This document shows, piece after piece, positions 34,648-49,246 of a stretch of 64,000 nt of DNA. The stretch is from Gari tellinella (taxonomy: Eukaryota > Mollusca > Bivalvia > Cardiida > Psammobiidae). Below the pieces are notes generated by a model. The model ran no database searches. It saw nothing but the letters and a program-made list of their open reading frames with translations, and was not told the DNA's origin. The translations under genes were made by a program, and so were the position numbers. The DNA lies in contig OV277871.1 in the NCBI GenBank assembly GCA_922989275.2, positions 64,749,848-64,813,847 of the forward strand. The letters are read 5' to 3'. Each line of letters starts with the position of its first letter. Position 1 is the stretch's first letter.

Positions 34648-37600
34648 GAAAACGTTATTCTTTCCCAATAAACGCGTTTACGCTAAAAATATTATTTCCA
34701 TTGCAAACAGTTTGGAGCCTGATCAGACGCCGGATAATCCGGCGTCTGATCAGGCTTCAAACTGTTTGCGACTAAGATTAAAAGAAATAGTCAGAATTGT
34801 CAACAAGTCGTCATTTTCTACGTTTGTTTGCGATGCGTTTGCGATTCGTTTGCGTATAAACGGGAAAGAATAACGTTTTCTCCACTGTAAGTATAAATAT
34901 TGCTGCTGTTGTACTGCCACGTGAGATATATCCGTTGATGAGTTTAATTAAAATGGCATATCTAATCAGGATTCGTGCAGGAATGAACTTCCCCTGGGAG
35001 TGTGTGTTACCTTTAACTCTTTACTACATTGTACATAGCGTGTTTATCGTTTTGAAGACAGGCGACCACCTAAAGCAAGATTAAAGAAAAGCAGAATGCT
35101 CCTTAAAGAGCTTCTGCTTTTCTTTTATCCTGATTTAAGCTACAATCTGCCAGGTTATAGGAAATGTTTCTTATGTTGCATATTCATTACTGTATCAAAT
35201 GAAACACTTTTAATCAGTTGAGAAATTAATTAAATTCGTAAAAAGGTGTTTCTATGGAGTTAAATGTTACAGTGGAGAATGTGTTATTCTTTCCCAATAA
35301 ACGCGTTTACGCTAAAACTATTATTTGCAGTGCAAACAGTTTGGAGCCAGATCAGACGCCGGGTAACCCGGCGTCTGATCAGGCTCCAAACTGTTTGCCA
35401 CCAAAATAAACATGAAATATCAGAATTGTTCAAAAGTTGTTCTTTTCTACGTTTTAGTGCTTTGCGTTTGCGTACGTTTGCGTTTAAACGGGAAAGAATA
35501 ACAGATTCTCCTACCTATACGTCTGTTTGAAAAAATGGCTGTTTTCGTCTTCCAGTTATGAAACGTATTGAATTGTTGTTCATTTCAAACCAAATTGACG
35601 TCTATGTATTTGCTTTTAGTGGTTATAAAAGTACATGGTCTCTCCGGGTTGTATTTTCTACGGAGACTTTGTTTGATTGGTGTAAATAAATACCATATAA
35701 CTCCTCTATTACGACCACTAAAAGGAAGGTCAGTGGCTTGTATGAATGACATGTTTCAGCTTAACGCAATACGAAATCAAAAGAGAAAGCTCCTAAAGGT
35801 TCCTACTTTCACCCTGCGTTAAGTAGCCAGCTGTTATGCATGACATAATTCATTGGTCGTAATATAGGGGGTTTACTGTATGTAATTGACATATGTGGTA
35901 TCCGTTCTGCTTTTCTAAGGAGATAAGAGTCGGTGGCAAATATATATGACACTACACCCCTGTAAGCACCTGCAAGTTGACCCTTAAGTTATTTTGCTGT
36001 AAAATCGTGTGCTTTGAAATTATCGTCTGTAAAATGTGTTGAATGTAGATTTATACATTTTTGAATTAAACAAATCAAAAGACGAGTATCAAGCAGCTTG
36101 GATCCAAAGAAGACGCCGAGTTACGTGACGTCTGATCTGGAACCAAACTTTTTGCAAAAACCAGCAAAGTCGCGATACAGCAGACAAAGGATTGAAATCG
36201 TCTCCACAGACATATCTAAAATTAGCAATGTATATCGCAGTTGCTTTTGCGCATTGAATACTAACGTGGCTGTATGAGAAAAATTCAAAATCTAATGTTT
36301 CCAATTGAATGCCGCTTATAATAATGGCCTGTTTAACCGTTCATCCCTAATGACACTTAATACGACATGCACTCTGTATTTGGAGGACGGATATAATCGG
36401 CGTTATGTTTCAACGTGTTAACTCCGAATACACTAGTAATTTGTATATAGTTTGGATCCTGATCAGACTCCGCGAAGCGCGTATACCGAGTAGGACAATT
36501 GCACTCCTTATGATTACACTGTATTGAAGGACAAGCTGTTTGACGCTGTTTGCCACTTGTTTTGAAACGGCATTGCAGACAGTTATATTGATGCAGACGA
36601 CAATTTGGCAGAAAAAGGGGGGGGGGGGAGTAAAAACCTCACGATAAATTTATCATGAAAGGGAGAAATAGTGTGGAAACTGATCAGATACCGTGATTCT
36701 GAGAATAGCCCTTCCACTCTCAAAAAAGTCATAAAGTACAATTGCAAATAGTTTTGATCCAGATCAAAACTGGCTGCAACTTGTTTTGAAATAACGTCAG
36801 ATATACAGCCTTAATTCTAACTTTGAAACGACATTGTAGAAAGTAATATTGAAGCAGACGACAATTTGGCGGTAAAGGGGTTAAAAACCTCACGATAAAT
36901 TTGATCATCAAAAGGAGAAATAGTGTGGATACTGCTCAGATACTGTGATTCTGAGAATAGCCCTTCCACTCTCAAAAAAGTCATAAAGCACAATTGCAAA
37001 CAGTTTTGATCCTGATCAGACGCCGCCTGACGCGGCGTTTGATCAGGATCAAAACTGGTTGCCACTTGTTTGAAATAACGTCAGATATACTGCCTTATCT
37101 CTAACTTTGAAACGACATTGTAGAAAGTAATATTGAAGCAGACGACAATTTGGCGGTAAAGGGGTTAAAAACCTCACGATAAATTTGATCATCAAAAGGA
37201 GAAATAGTGTGGATACTGCTCAGATACCGTGATTCTGAGAATAGCCCTTCCGCTCTCAAAAAAGTCATAAAGCACAATTGCAAACAGTTTTGATCCTGAT
37301 CAGACGCCGCCTGACGCGGCGTTTGATCAGGATCAAAACTGGTTGCCACTTGTTTGAAATAACGTCAGATATACTGCATTATCTCTAACTTTGAAACGAC
37401 ATTGTAGAAAGTGATATTGAAGCAGACGACAATTTGGCGGTAAAGGGGTTAAAAACCTCACGATAAATTTGATCATGAAAGATATAAATAGTGTGGGTAC
37501 TGATCAGACACCGTGATGCTGAGACTAGCCCTTCCAATCTCAATAACGTCAGAAAGCGCATTTGCAAACTGTTTTAATCCTGATCAGACGCCGCGTAACG

Positions 37601-40239
37601 CGGCGTTTGATCAGGATCAAAACTGTTTACCACTTGTTTTGAAATGACGTCAGTTATACTGCCTTTATTCTAACTTTGAAGCGACATTGCATACAGAAAT
37701 ATTGAATCAGACGACAATTTGGCGGGGAAGGGGGTGGGGGGGGGGGGGTTGAAAAATCTCACGATCAATATGATTCTGAAAGGGAGAAATAGTGTGGGTA
37801 CTGATCAGACACCGTGATTCTGAGAATAGCCCTTCGACTCTCAATAACGTCATAAAACGCATTTGCAAACAGTTGTGATCCTGATCAGACGCCGCGTAAC
37901 ATTGCATACAGTAATATTGAAGCAGACGACAATTTGGCGTTGAATGGATAAAAAGCCTCACGATAAATTTGATCATGAAAGGGAAAAATAGTGTGGATAC
38001 TGATCAGACACCGTGATTCTGAGAATCCGAATTGTTTGACATTAGTGTTCATCAAATAAAACCTAGCCTTTCTGTTATTGGGGTATATTGACGCTGTTTA
38101 AAAAACAGTATATACCCTGTTCAGACAGCTCCTTGGGCGGTCTAATAAGGGTCTATACTGCATTCTTGTAGGATTTCTCTGACATGAGTCTTCACTTACT
38201 CCTCCAGATTTTTTCCTTAATTCATTATCCAATGTTACTCAGCCTCCGATCTGGGTCCGATCTGTTTGTAAATACAAGTGACAACGTACCCATCAGTGAT
38301 GGTTTCATGGAGCTGAGTTGTCAGCCTCCGAGTCATTACCTTGGTTGCCATGGCAACTAATTTTTTTAAAGCACACCCCGTGAACATTATTTCAAAATTT
38401 TGCTTAAATAAATCATGAGGTTAAGGAAAGTATATATATTAGGAGTATTAGTTTTAATCCAAGACTGATTACTGTAACGAAAAACCTGATTTTTCACTTT
38501 TGTTGCCATGACAACAGAAGGTCTGCATGAAATCATTTTTCAAAGAGATTTACCCAAACCATAGTCTTGTACAGTTGGCTCTTATCAGCCATGTGGTTGA
38601 GAGGAAAATGTATTAGGTGTATATAATCCAAGAAAGACTGCATAGAATAACGAAAATTTAGCGTTTTGGTGGCTATTTTGTGTTGTTGTTGTTTTGTTTA
38701 CCAATACTTGGCCTTGAACTTCATTGGAGAGGGGGACATACAACAAACTGGATTCACATCACTTTAATTATGGTTAAAATGTGGTAGGCCAGTTATCAAT
38801 AAAGTATCTAAGCTTTGGGCCATGTGATTTATTTTACAAAACATTTTTTTTTTTAAGATTTCTCTATTTTTTACTTTGGTTGCCATGGCAACCAGAAATC
38901 TACATGTTATCAAATGTTTGATGGAGAACCAACCCAGGAACATTCCTGTAAAGATTTGTTGTGATAAACCATATATATTAGGAGAAGCAGATGTATTAGG
39001 TATATTTGATCTCAAAAAGATTGGATATAATAGCGAAAAAATAACGTTTTGGTGGCCATTTTGTTTTTTACCATTTTTGGGCTTTCAAGGCATCGGAGAG
39101 GGTGACAGGCACCCTAAATGGATTCAGCAAACTTTAATTATAATAAAAAGGTGGCCTGTCAACTTTTCCCCAAAAATGCCTCCAGAAGTGTGATTTCCTC
39201 AAAATCCGGCTAGTCTATATACCTAAAATTTAGATTTAGAAAAAAGCATTCGACAATTGTTTAAAACAGATTAAGTCTTGGAAGTACATGTACAGGGGAG
39301 ACAACGTTATTTTTTCCAAATATATAAACGCGTTTACGCTAAGACTAAAATTTCTCATGATTGCAAACAGTTTGGAGACAGATCAGACGCCGGGTTACTC
39401 GGCGTCTGATCAGGCTCCAAACTGTTTGCCACTTAGATTAAAACCGAAACACGATAATTAGACATTTCAAACAGTTGTAATTTTCTCAATTTTATTGCAA
39501 TGCGTTTAAGCTGGAACAAATAACGTCTTCTCTACTGTACCAGCAAACAGTGGAGAATCTGTTATTCTTACGTCATTGGTGACGCCATACAGTGGAGAAT
39601 CTGTTATTCTTTCCCGTTTAAACGCAAACGTACGCAAACGCAAAACACTAAAACGTAGAAAAGAATAACTTTTGGATAATTCTGATATTTCATGTTTATC
39701 TTGGTGGCAAACAGTTTGGAGCCTGATCAGACGCCGGGTTACCCGGCGTCTGATCTGGCTCCAAACTGTTTGCACTGCAAATAATAGTTTTAGCGTAAAC
39801 GCGTTTATTGGGAAAGAATAACAGATTCTCCACTGTACAGTGAAGAATATAAGAATCCACCATGAGTGTTGATTTCTCCCCCGAGGGTCAGAAAATTCAT
39901 GCAGGGACGAGGCTTGCCGAGTCCCTTCGTGAATCTTCTGACCCGAGGGGGAGAAACTTCCTATCCTACATCAACCAAACGAATGGTGGATTTTTTTTCT
40001 CCCATTTAAAACGTTAAAATATGACACAAATAACGAAATAATTGCAGTTTCTCTACACTTTTTTTCCGCCAAACACGACGTTGTTTATAGTAACGTCATA
40101 AGAAATGACGTCATTTAGTTACCTGCGTCGTGCAGCGCTTGTGATAAAGCTGGGCAAACAATAAAAGACGTCACGTGGTATGGAGGATAGAGTCATTCCA
40201 CATGGGGAAAATCCCTATCCCACATCGGCGAAAATGGGA
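34648..40239 (+). repeat. Array unit 4 (5592 bp)
   Basis: The extra bases are in the two G runs (about 36615 and 37740). It shares GACAGGCGACC near 35060 with unit 5 but not with units 1-3 or 6. Confidence 0.9.
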
Positions 40240-43200
40240 GAAAACGTTATTCTTTCCCAATAAACGCGTTTACGCTAAAAATATTATTTCCATTGCAAAC
40301 AGTTTGGAGCCTGATCAGACGCCGGATAATCCGGCGTCTGATCAGGCTTCAAACTGTTTGCGACTAAGATTAAAAGAAATAGTCAGAATTGTCAACAAGT
40401 CGTCATTTTCTACGTTTGTTTGCGATGCGTTTGCGATTCGTTTGCGTATAAACGGGAAAGAATAACGTTTTCTCCACTGTAAGTATAAATATTGCTGCTG
40501 TTGTACTGCCACGTGAGATATATCCGTTGATGAGTTTAATTAAAATGGCATATCTAATCAGGATTCGTGCAGGAATAAACTTCCCCTGGGAGTGTGTGTT
40601 ACCTTTAACTCTTTACTACATTGTACATAGCGTGTTTATCGTTTTGAAGACAGGCGACCACCTAAAGCAAGATTAAAGAAAAGCAGAATGCTCCTTAAAG
40701 AGCTTCTGCTTTTCTTTTATCCTGATTTAAGCTACAATCTGCCAGGTTATAGGAAATGTTTCTTATGTTGCATATTCATTACTGTATCAAATGAAACACT
40801 TTTAATCAGTTGAGAAATTAATTAAATTCGTAAAAAGGTGTTTCTATGGAGTTAAATGTTACAGTGGAGAATGTGTTATTCTTTCCCAATAAACGCGTTT
40901 ACGCTAAAACTATTATTTGCAGTGCAAACAGTTTGGAGCCAGATCAGACGCCGGGTAACCCGGCGTCTGATCAGGCTCCAAACTGTTTGCCACCAAAATA
41001 AACATGAAATATCAGAATTGTTCAAAAGTTGTTCTTTTCTACGTTTTAGTGCTTTGCGTTTGCGTACGTTTGCGTTTAAACGGGAAAGAATAACAGATTC
41101 TCCTACCTATACGTCTGTTTGAAAAAATGGCTGTTTTCGTCTTCCAGTTATGAAACGTATTGAATTGTTGTTCATTTCAAACCAAATTGACGTCTATGTA
41201 TTTGCTTTTAGTGGTTATAAAAGTACATGGTCTCTCCGGGTTGTATTTTCTACGGAGACTTTGTTTGATTGGTGTAAATAAATACCATATAACTCCTCTA
41301 TTACGACCACTAAAAGGAAGGTCAGTGGCTTGTATGAATGACATGTTTCAGCTTAACGCAATACGAAATCAAAAGAGAAAGCTCCTAAAGGTTCCTACTT
41401 TCACCCTGCGTTAAGTAGCCAGCTGTTATGCATGACATAATTCATTGGTCGTAATATAGGGGGTTTACTGTATGTAATTGACATATGTGGTATCCGTTCT
41501 GCTTTTCTAAGGAGATAAGAGTCGGTGGCAAATATATATGACACTACACCCCTGTAAGCACCTGCAAGTTGACCCTTAAGTTATTTTGCTGTAAAATCGT
41601 GTGCTTTGAAATTATCGTCTGTAAAATGTGTTGAATGTAGATTTATACATTTTTGAATTAAACAAATCAAAAGACGAGTATCAAGCAGCTTGGATCCAAA
41701 GAAGACGCCGAGTTACGTGACGTCTGATCTGGAACCAAACTTTTTGCAAAAACCAGCAAAGTCGCGATACAGCAGACAAAGGATTGAAATCGTCTCCACA
41801 GACATATCTAAAATTAGCAATGTATATCGCAGTTGCTTTTGCGCATTGAATACTAACGTGGCTGTATGAGAAAAATTCAAAATCTAATGTTTCCAATTGA
41901 ATGCCGCTTATAATAATGGCCTGTTTAACCGTTCATCCCTAATGACACTTAATACGACATGCACTCTGTATTTGGAGGACGGATATAATCGGCGTTATGT
42001 TTCAACGTGTTAACTCCGAATACACTAGTAATTTGTATATAGTTTGGATCCTGATCAGACTCCGCGAAGCGCGTATACCGAGTAGGACAATTGCACTCCT
42101 TATGATTACACTGTATTGAAGGACAAGCTGTTTGACGCTGTTTGCCACTTGTTTTGAAACGGCATTGCAGACAGTTATATTGATGCAGACGACAATTTGG
42201 CAGAAAAAGGGGGGGGGGGAGTAAAAACCTCACGATAAATTTATCATGAAAGGGAGAAATAGTGTGGAAACTGATCAGATACCGTGATTCTGAGAATAGC
42301 CCTTCCACTCTCAAAAAAGTCATAAAGTACAATTGCAAATAGTTTTGATCCAGATCAAAACTGGCTGCAACTTGTTTTGAAATAACGTCAGATATACAGC
42401 CTTAATTCTAACTTTGAAACGACATTGTAGAAAGTAATATTGAAGCAGACGACAATTTGGCGGTAAAGGGGTTAAAAACCTCACGATAAATTTGATCATC
42501 AAAAGGAGAAATAGTGTGGATACTGCTCAGATACTGTGATTCTGAGAATAGCCCTTCCACTCTCAAAAAAGTCATAAAGCACAATTGCAAACAGTTTTGA
42601 TCCTGATCAGACGCCGCCTGACGCGGCGTTTGATCAGGATCAAAACTGGTTGCCACTTGTTTGAAATAACGTCAGATATACTGCCTTATCTCTAACTTTG
42701 AAACGACATTGTAGAAAGTAATATTGAAGCAGACGACAATTTGGCGGTAAAGGGGTTAAAAACCTCACGATAAATTTGATCATCAAAAGGAGAAATAGTG
42801 TGGATACTGCTCAGATACCGTGATTCTGAGAATAGCCCTTCCGCTCTCAAAAAAGTCATAAAGCACAATTGCAAACAGTTTTGATCCTGATCAGACGCCG
42901 CCTGACGCGGCGTTTGATCAGGATCAAAACTGGTTGCCACTTGTTTGAAATAACGTCAGATATACTGCATTATCTCTAACTTTGAAACGACATTGTAGAA
43001 AGTGATATTGAAGCAGACGACAATTTGGCGGTAAAGGGGTTAAAAACCTCACGATAAATTTGATCATGAAAGATATAAATAGTGTGGGTACTGATCAGAC
43101 ACCGTGATGCTGAGACTAGCCCTTCCAATCTCAATAACGTCAGAAAGCGCATTTGCAAACTGTTTTAATCCTGATCAGACGCCGCGTAACGCGGCGTTTG

Positions 43201-45827
43201 ATCAGGATCAAAACTGTTTACCACTTGTTTTGAAATGACGTCAGTTATACTGCCTTTATTCTAACTTTGAAGCGACATTGCATACAGAAATATTGAATCA
43301 GACGACAATTTGGCGGGGAAGGGGGTGGGGGGGGGGTTGAAAAATCTCACGATCAATATGATTCTGAAAGGGAGAAATAGTGTGGGTACTGATCAGACAC
43401 CGTGATTCTGAGAATAGCCCTTCGACTCTCAATAACGTCATAAAACGCATTTGCAAACAGTTGTGATCCTGATCAGACGCCGCGTAACATTGCATACAGT
43501 AATATTGAAGCAGACGACAATTTGGCGTTGAATGGATAAAAAGCCTCACGATAAATTTGATCATGAAAGGGAAAAATAGTGTGGATACTGATCAGACACC
43601 GTGATTCTGAGAATCCGAATTGTTTGACATTAGTGTTCATCAAATAAAACCTAGCCTTTCTGTTATTGGGGTATATTGACGCTGTTTAAAAAACAGTATA
43701 TACCCTGTTCAGACAGCTCCTTGGGCGGTCTAATAAGGGTCTATACTGCATTCTTGTAGGATTTCTCTGACATGAGTCTTCACTTACTCCTCCAGATTTT
43801 TTCCTTAATTCATTATCCAATGTTACTCAGCCTCCGATCTGGGTCCGATCTGTTTGTAAATACAAGTGACAATGTACCCATCAGTGATGGTTTCATGGAG
43901 CTGAGTTGTCAGCCTCCGAGTCATTACCTTGGTTGCCATGGCAACTAATTTTTTTAAAGCACACCCCGTGAACATTATTTCAAAATTTTGCTTAAATAAA
44001 TCATGAGGTTAAGGAAAGTATATATATTAGGAGTATTAGTTTTAATCCAAGACTGATTACTGTAACGAAAAACCTGATTTTTCACTTTTGTTGCCATGAC
44101 AACAGAAGGTCTGCATGAAATCATTTTTCAAAGAGATTTACCCAAACCATAGTCTTGTACAGTTGGCTCTTATCAGCCATGTGGTTGAGAGGAAAATGTA
44201 TTAGGTGTATATAATCCAAGAAAGACTGCATAGAATAACGAAAATTTAGCGTTTTGGTGGCTATTTTGTGTTGTTGTTGTTTTGTTTACCAATACTTGGC
44301 CTTGAACTTCATTGGAGAGGGGGACATACAACAAACTGGATTCACATCACTTTAATTATGGTTAAAATGTGGTAGGCCAGTTATCAATAAAGTATCTAAG
44401 CTTTGGGCCATGTGATTTATTTTACAAAACATTTTTTTTTTTAAGATTTCTCTATTTTTTACTTTGGTTGCCATGGCAACCAGAAATCTACATGTTATCA
44501 AATTTTTGATGGAGAACCAACCCAGGAACATTCCTGTAAAGATTTGTTGTGATAAACCATATATATTAGGAGAAGCAGATGTATTAGGTATATTTGATCT
44601 CAAAAAGATTGGATATAATAGCGAAAAAATAACGTTTTGGTGGCCATTTTGTTTTTTACCATTTTTGGGCTTTCAAGGCATCGGAGAGGGTGACAGGCAC
44701 CCTAAATGGATTCAGCAAACTTTAATTATAATAAAAAGGTGGCCTGTCAACTTTTCCCCAAAAATGCCTCCAGAAGTGTGATTTCCTCAAAATCCGGCTA
44801 GTCTATATACCTAAAATTTAGATTTAGAAAAAAGCATTCGACAATTGTTTAAAACAGATTAAGTCTTGGAAGTACATGTACAGGGGAGACAACGTTATTT
44901 TTTCCAAATATATAAACGCGTTTACGCTAAGACTAAAATTTCTCATGATTGCAAACAGTTTGGAGACAGATCAGACGCCGGGTTACTCGGCGTCTGATCA
45001 GGCTCCAAACTGTTTGCCACTTAGATTAAAACCGAAACACGATAATTAGACATTTCAAACAGTTGTAATTTTCTCAATTTTATTGCAATGCGTTTAAGCT
45101 GGAACAAATAACGTCTTCTCTACTGTACCAGCAAACAGTGGAGAATCTGTTATTCTTACGTCATTGGTGACGCCATACAGTGGAGAATCTGTTATTCTTT
45201 CCCGTTTAAACGCAAACGTACGCAAACGCAAAACACTAAAACGTAGAAAAGAATAACTTTTGGATAATTCTGATATTTCATGTTTATCTTGGTGGCAAAC
45301 AGTTTGGAGCCTGATCAGACGCCGGGTTACCCGGCGTCTGATCTGGCTCCAAACTGTTTGCACTGCAAATAATAGTTTTAGCGTAAACGCGTTTATTGGG
45401 AAAGAATAACAGATTCTCCACTGTACAGTGAAGAATATAAGAATCCACCATGAGTGTTGATTTCTCCCCCGAGGGTCAGAAAATTCATGCAGGGACGAGG
45501 CTTGCCGAGTCCCTTCGTGAATCTTCTGACCCGAGGGGGAGAAACTTCCTATCCTACATCAACCAAACGAATGGTGGATTTTTTTTCTCCCATTTAAAAC
45601 GTTAAAATATGACACAAATAACGAAATAATTGCAGTTTCTCTACACTTTTTTTCCGCCAAACACGACGTTGTTTATAGTAACGTCATAAGAAATGACGTC
45701 ATTTAGTTACCTGCGTCGTGCAGCGCTTGTGATAAAGCTGGGCAAACAATAAAAGACGTCACGTGGTATGGAGGATAGAGTCATTCCACATGGGGAAAAT
45801 CCCTATCCCACATCGGCGAAAATGGGA
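40240..45827 (+). repeat. Array unit 5 (5588 bp)
   Basis: Private changes: GGAATAAAC near 40574, AATGTACC near 43872, and AAATTTTTGATGG near 44500. The last restores the state of the diverged copy at 12750, so this unit is either ancestral there or converted. Confidence 0.9.
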
Positions 45828-46446
45828 GAAAACGTTATTCTTTCCCAATAAACGCGTTTACGCTAAAAATATTATTTCCATTGCAAACAGTTTGGAGCCT
45901 GATCAGACGCCGGATAATCCGGCGTCTGATCAGGCTTCAAACTGTTTGCGACTAAGATTAAAAGAAATAGTCAGAATTGTCAACAAGTCGTCATTTTCTA
46001 CGTTTGTTTGCGATGCGTTTGCGATTCGTTTGCGTATAAACGGGAAAGAATAACGTTTTCTCCACTGTAAGTATAAATATTGCTGCTGTTGTACTGCCAC
46101 GTGAGATATATCCGTTGATGAGTTTAATTAAAATGGCATATCTAATCAGGATTCGTGCAGGAATGAACTTCCCCTGGGAGTGTGTGTTACCTTTAACTCT
46201 TTACTACATTGTACATAGCGTGTTTATCGTTTTGAAGACAGACGACCACCTAAAGCAAGATTAAAGAAAAGCAGAATGCTCCTTAAAGAGCTTCTGCTTT
46301 TCTTTTATCCTGATTTAAGCTACAATCTGCCAGGTTATAGGAAATGTTTCTTATGTTGCATATTCATTACTGTATCAAATGAAACACTTTTAATCAGTTG
46401 AGAAATTAATTAAATTCGTAAAAAGGCGTTTCTATGGAGTAAAATG
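45828..46446 (+). repeat. Array unit 6, partial
   Basis: Contains only the first MITE-1, the spacer and the piggyBac-like MITE (46197-46446) with intact TTAA on both sides. The following flank 46451-46558 is the inverse of 13677-13784 and is deleted from all the full units. Confidence 0.85.
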
Positions 46447-46558
46447 TTAAAGCATAATTGCCTTGCGAACATTAAGTAACCGGTCTATTGAGCTTTCATA
46501 AAGGTGGGGATTTGTACAGTAAAGCTTGCCTTATCCGGAATTATTCGGTACCAAAAGA

Positions 46559-46808
46559 TACAGTGGAGAATGTGTTATTCTTTCCCAATATACGCGTTTA
46601 CGCTAAAACTATTATTTGCAGTGCAAACAGTTTGGAGCCAGATCAGACGCCGTGTAACCCGGCGTCTGATCAGGCTCCAAACTGTTTGCCACCAAGATAA
46701 ACAAGAATTATCAGAATGGTCCATAAGTTGTTCTTTTCTACGTTTTAGTGCTTTGCGTTTGCGTACGTTTGCGTTTAAACGGGAAAGAATAACAGATTCT
46801 CCACTGTA
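46559..46808 (+). mobile_element. MITE-1, complete copy past the array
   Basis: Inverse counterpart of 13427-13676, sharing the AATATACGCG variant. One palindrome arm has GCCGTGTAACC. Confidence 0.85.
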
Positions 46809-46831
46809 ATGTCGTACATGTATAAAGCAGT

Positions 46832-47083
46832 GCACAGTGGATAAAACCTTATTCTTTTCCGTTTAAACGCACACGAAACGCAAACGCAAAACAATGAAAT
46901 ATAGAAAAGGACAACTTTTGACAAATCTGACTTTTCATTTTTATCTGAGTGACAAACATGTTGGAGCCTGATCAGACGCCGGGTTACCCGGCGTCTGATC
47001 AGGCTCCAAACTGTTTGCATTGGAAATAATAATTTAAGTGTAAATGCGTTTATTGAAAAAGAATAACGTTTTCCCCCATTGTA
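46832..47083 (-). mobile_element. MITE-1, diverged copy
   Basis: Tips are CACAGTGGATAAAACC and CCCCCATTGTA; the right arm has decayed to AAATGCGTTTATTGAAAAAG. Confidence 0.75.
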
Positions 47084-48067
47084 CCAAATGATGATGTATA
47101 AGGCAGTGTAGCGGTTAAAGCAGGTTTTAGATATATACTGTCGAACTTTGATATGTCATACTCTCTTAAGTTGAACACATCTTTATTTCAAAGTTAAAAC
47201 ATGACTTTGCCACGTTTTATTTTTGAAACACCGGTATGTCCCACTTCAACGAGCTTACAAATAGCAATTCGTTAAAAGAAATACGCATTAGAATAAATTC
47301 ACACAAATTTGAAATAGAAATTGAACGTTTTACCGGTATAGACAGAGTGAACAGAAATCGTAAGCTTTGTGACCAAAATCGTATAGAAAATGAGTATCCG
47401 AGTATCAGTTGTCATTTCTTTATAATGAATTGTCTGAAATAATATCGTTATCTAAAACATGTATATTTTCCGTTGTTGTCGCATATAGAGATCTAGCAGT
47501 GCCCAAAATAGAACTAAAATACATAATTGATCAAACCAACATACTAAATCGCACTAAATCAATGTAAAGAAAATATTCTGAATTACAAAGCCGAATTACA
47601 GATCAGTAAACTGACAAAAGAGATTTTTCTGAAAACACACACTGTAATGAAATGATTTAAGAACAATTTTTACTATCCCTCACAATCATGCAACGTATTT
47701 TGACATACAGTGAAATGCAGCATCGTCACTAAATATGATTAAACATGTCTTCCAGTTGAGATTAGCTTTTAAATGTACCATTTAAAATGTTAAAATCAAT
47801 ACTTGGGTTCCAGCACATGCTATGGGAATGTTCTACTTCAAATGTTTATAAATTAAACTAAAATTTCAGCTTGGTCAGATATAATTATCTGTTCTGTTAG
47901 AAAGTTATGTTCGACTGATATTTACCGAATTCAAACAATAAAGCATGTACATTAATATTGTAGCAGTTCTAGGTATAACAGAATAAAATAACACCTGAAA
48001 CACAGCTATAACTGCTATTTGGCTGTACAATGTGCTAACCTCAGTTACGCTGCAGTTTAAGGGAATA
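47084..48067. other. No gene recognised
   Basis: A 68-codon frame at 47236-47442 is rich in I, R and N and has no recognisable motif. The rest is AT-rich without repeats that I can support. Confidence 0.4.
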
Positions 48068-48317
48068 TACAGTGGAGAAAACGTTATTCTTTCCCAATAA
48101 ACGCGTTTACGCTAAAACCATTATTTCCATTGCAAACAGTTTGGGGCCAGATCAGACGCCGGGTAACCCGGCGTCTGATCAGGCTCCAAACTGTTTGCCA
48201 CCAAAATAAAAATGAATTATCAGAAGTGTCCAAAAGTTACACTTTTCTACGTTTTAGCGTTTTGCGTTTGAGTTTCGTTTCGTTTAAACGGGAAAGAATA
48301 ACAGATTCTCCACTGTA
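48068..48317 (+). mobile_element. MITE-1, complete copy
   Basis: Palindrome arm reads GGGGCCAGATCAG; the right arm has the TTTCGTTTCGTTTAAACG variant. Confidence 0.85.
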
Positions 48318-48557
48318 ACTAAATTTCTACTAAATATAAACGTGTGAAAATTCACAGGTGACTATTCAACACTTTAGAATTGGTAAAGTTTAGACAAGTA
48401 AGACAAAATAATTTTTTCATTAATTTTGTCAAATCAAATACAGTATGTGTCAATTTTTCTGGAATTACTTTTAAACGCTAACGAAACGCAAATACAGTGC
48501 AATAAAATGTAGAAAGGACAGCTTTTTGACAATTCTGTCAGTGCATGTTTATTTTAG

Positions 48558-48813
48558 TACAGTGGATAATCTGTTATTCTTTCCCAATAAACGCGTTTAC
48601 GCTAAAAACTATTATTTGTCACTGAGTGCAAACCGTTTGGAGCCAGATCAGACGCCGGGTAACCCGGCGTCTGATCAGGCTCCAAACTGTTTGCCACCAA
48701 AACAAACATGAAATATCAGAATTGTCCAAAAGTTGTTCTTTTCTACGTTTTAGCGATTTGCGTTTGCGTACGTTTGCGTTTAAACGGGAGAGAATAACAG
48801 ATTCTCCACTGTA
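48558..48813 (+). mobile_element. MITE-1, complete, with a trailing fragment
   Basis: Left tip CAGTGGATAATC. A further 44 bases (48814-48857) repeat the inner arm of another copy, in minus orientation. Confidence 0.85.
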
Positions 48814-48857
48814 GCAAACTGTTTGCAATAGAAATAATAGTTTTAGCGTAAACGCGG

Positions 48858-49246
48858 GGTTTGTTTGCTTTTGGTAAGGGTGGACGTGGGTGTCTCCAAT
48901 GTTTTAATATCATGTCTTATTTAAACATATTTTATTTTGATATTGTACAGAAACTGGATATGGCTACAAGTGTTCACCATTTAACTACATTCCACCATTC
49001 AAGAGATGACTTTTTGTTACAGCTTTGCAGCAGACTAATATTTTGTGGAAATTTTAACGGAATACGACTTGCCCTAAAATTGTCGTCTGCTTCAAATGCA
49101 TCGCCCGCTAAACACTCAAATTGAATAAGTGTCCCAAATAGTTTCTATTCAGACCAAAATCCGCTTTACGCCGCATCTTATATGGATCCAAACTGTTGGC
49201 GAATGTTATCTAAGTTGCTCTTAACATCATACTGGTTACATGTACA
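48858..49246. other. Spacer with a fragment of the 284-bp repeat family
   Basis: AAATTGTCGTCTGCTTC near 49078 is the inverse of the conserved phrase of the array subrepeats, and a decayed palindrome arm follows at 49150-49200. Confidence 0.5.

Larger units (their letters stand above)
17881..46446. repeat. Tandem array of ~5.59-kb units (five plus a partial sixth)
   Basis: Every block from 17881 recurs at +5589, +5589, +5589, +5592 and +5588. Units differ only by isolated substitutions and by lengths of G runs (for example near 19850 and 20965 and their equivalents). Both edges lie in repeats: the left junction is 6-7 bases inside a MITE-1 tip, the right at the end of a piggyBac-like MITE. 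I see no conserved coding frame; all open stretches are translations of palindromic repeats. Confidence 0.92.
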
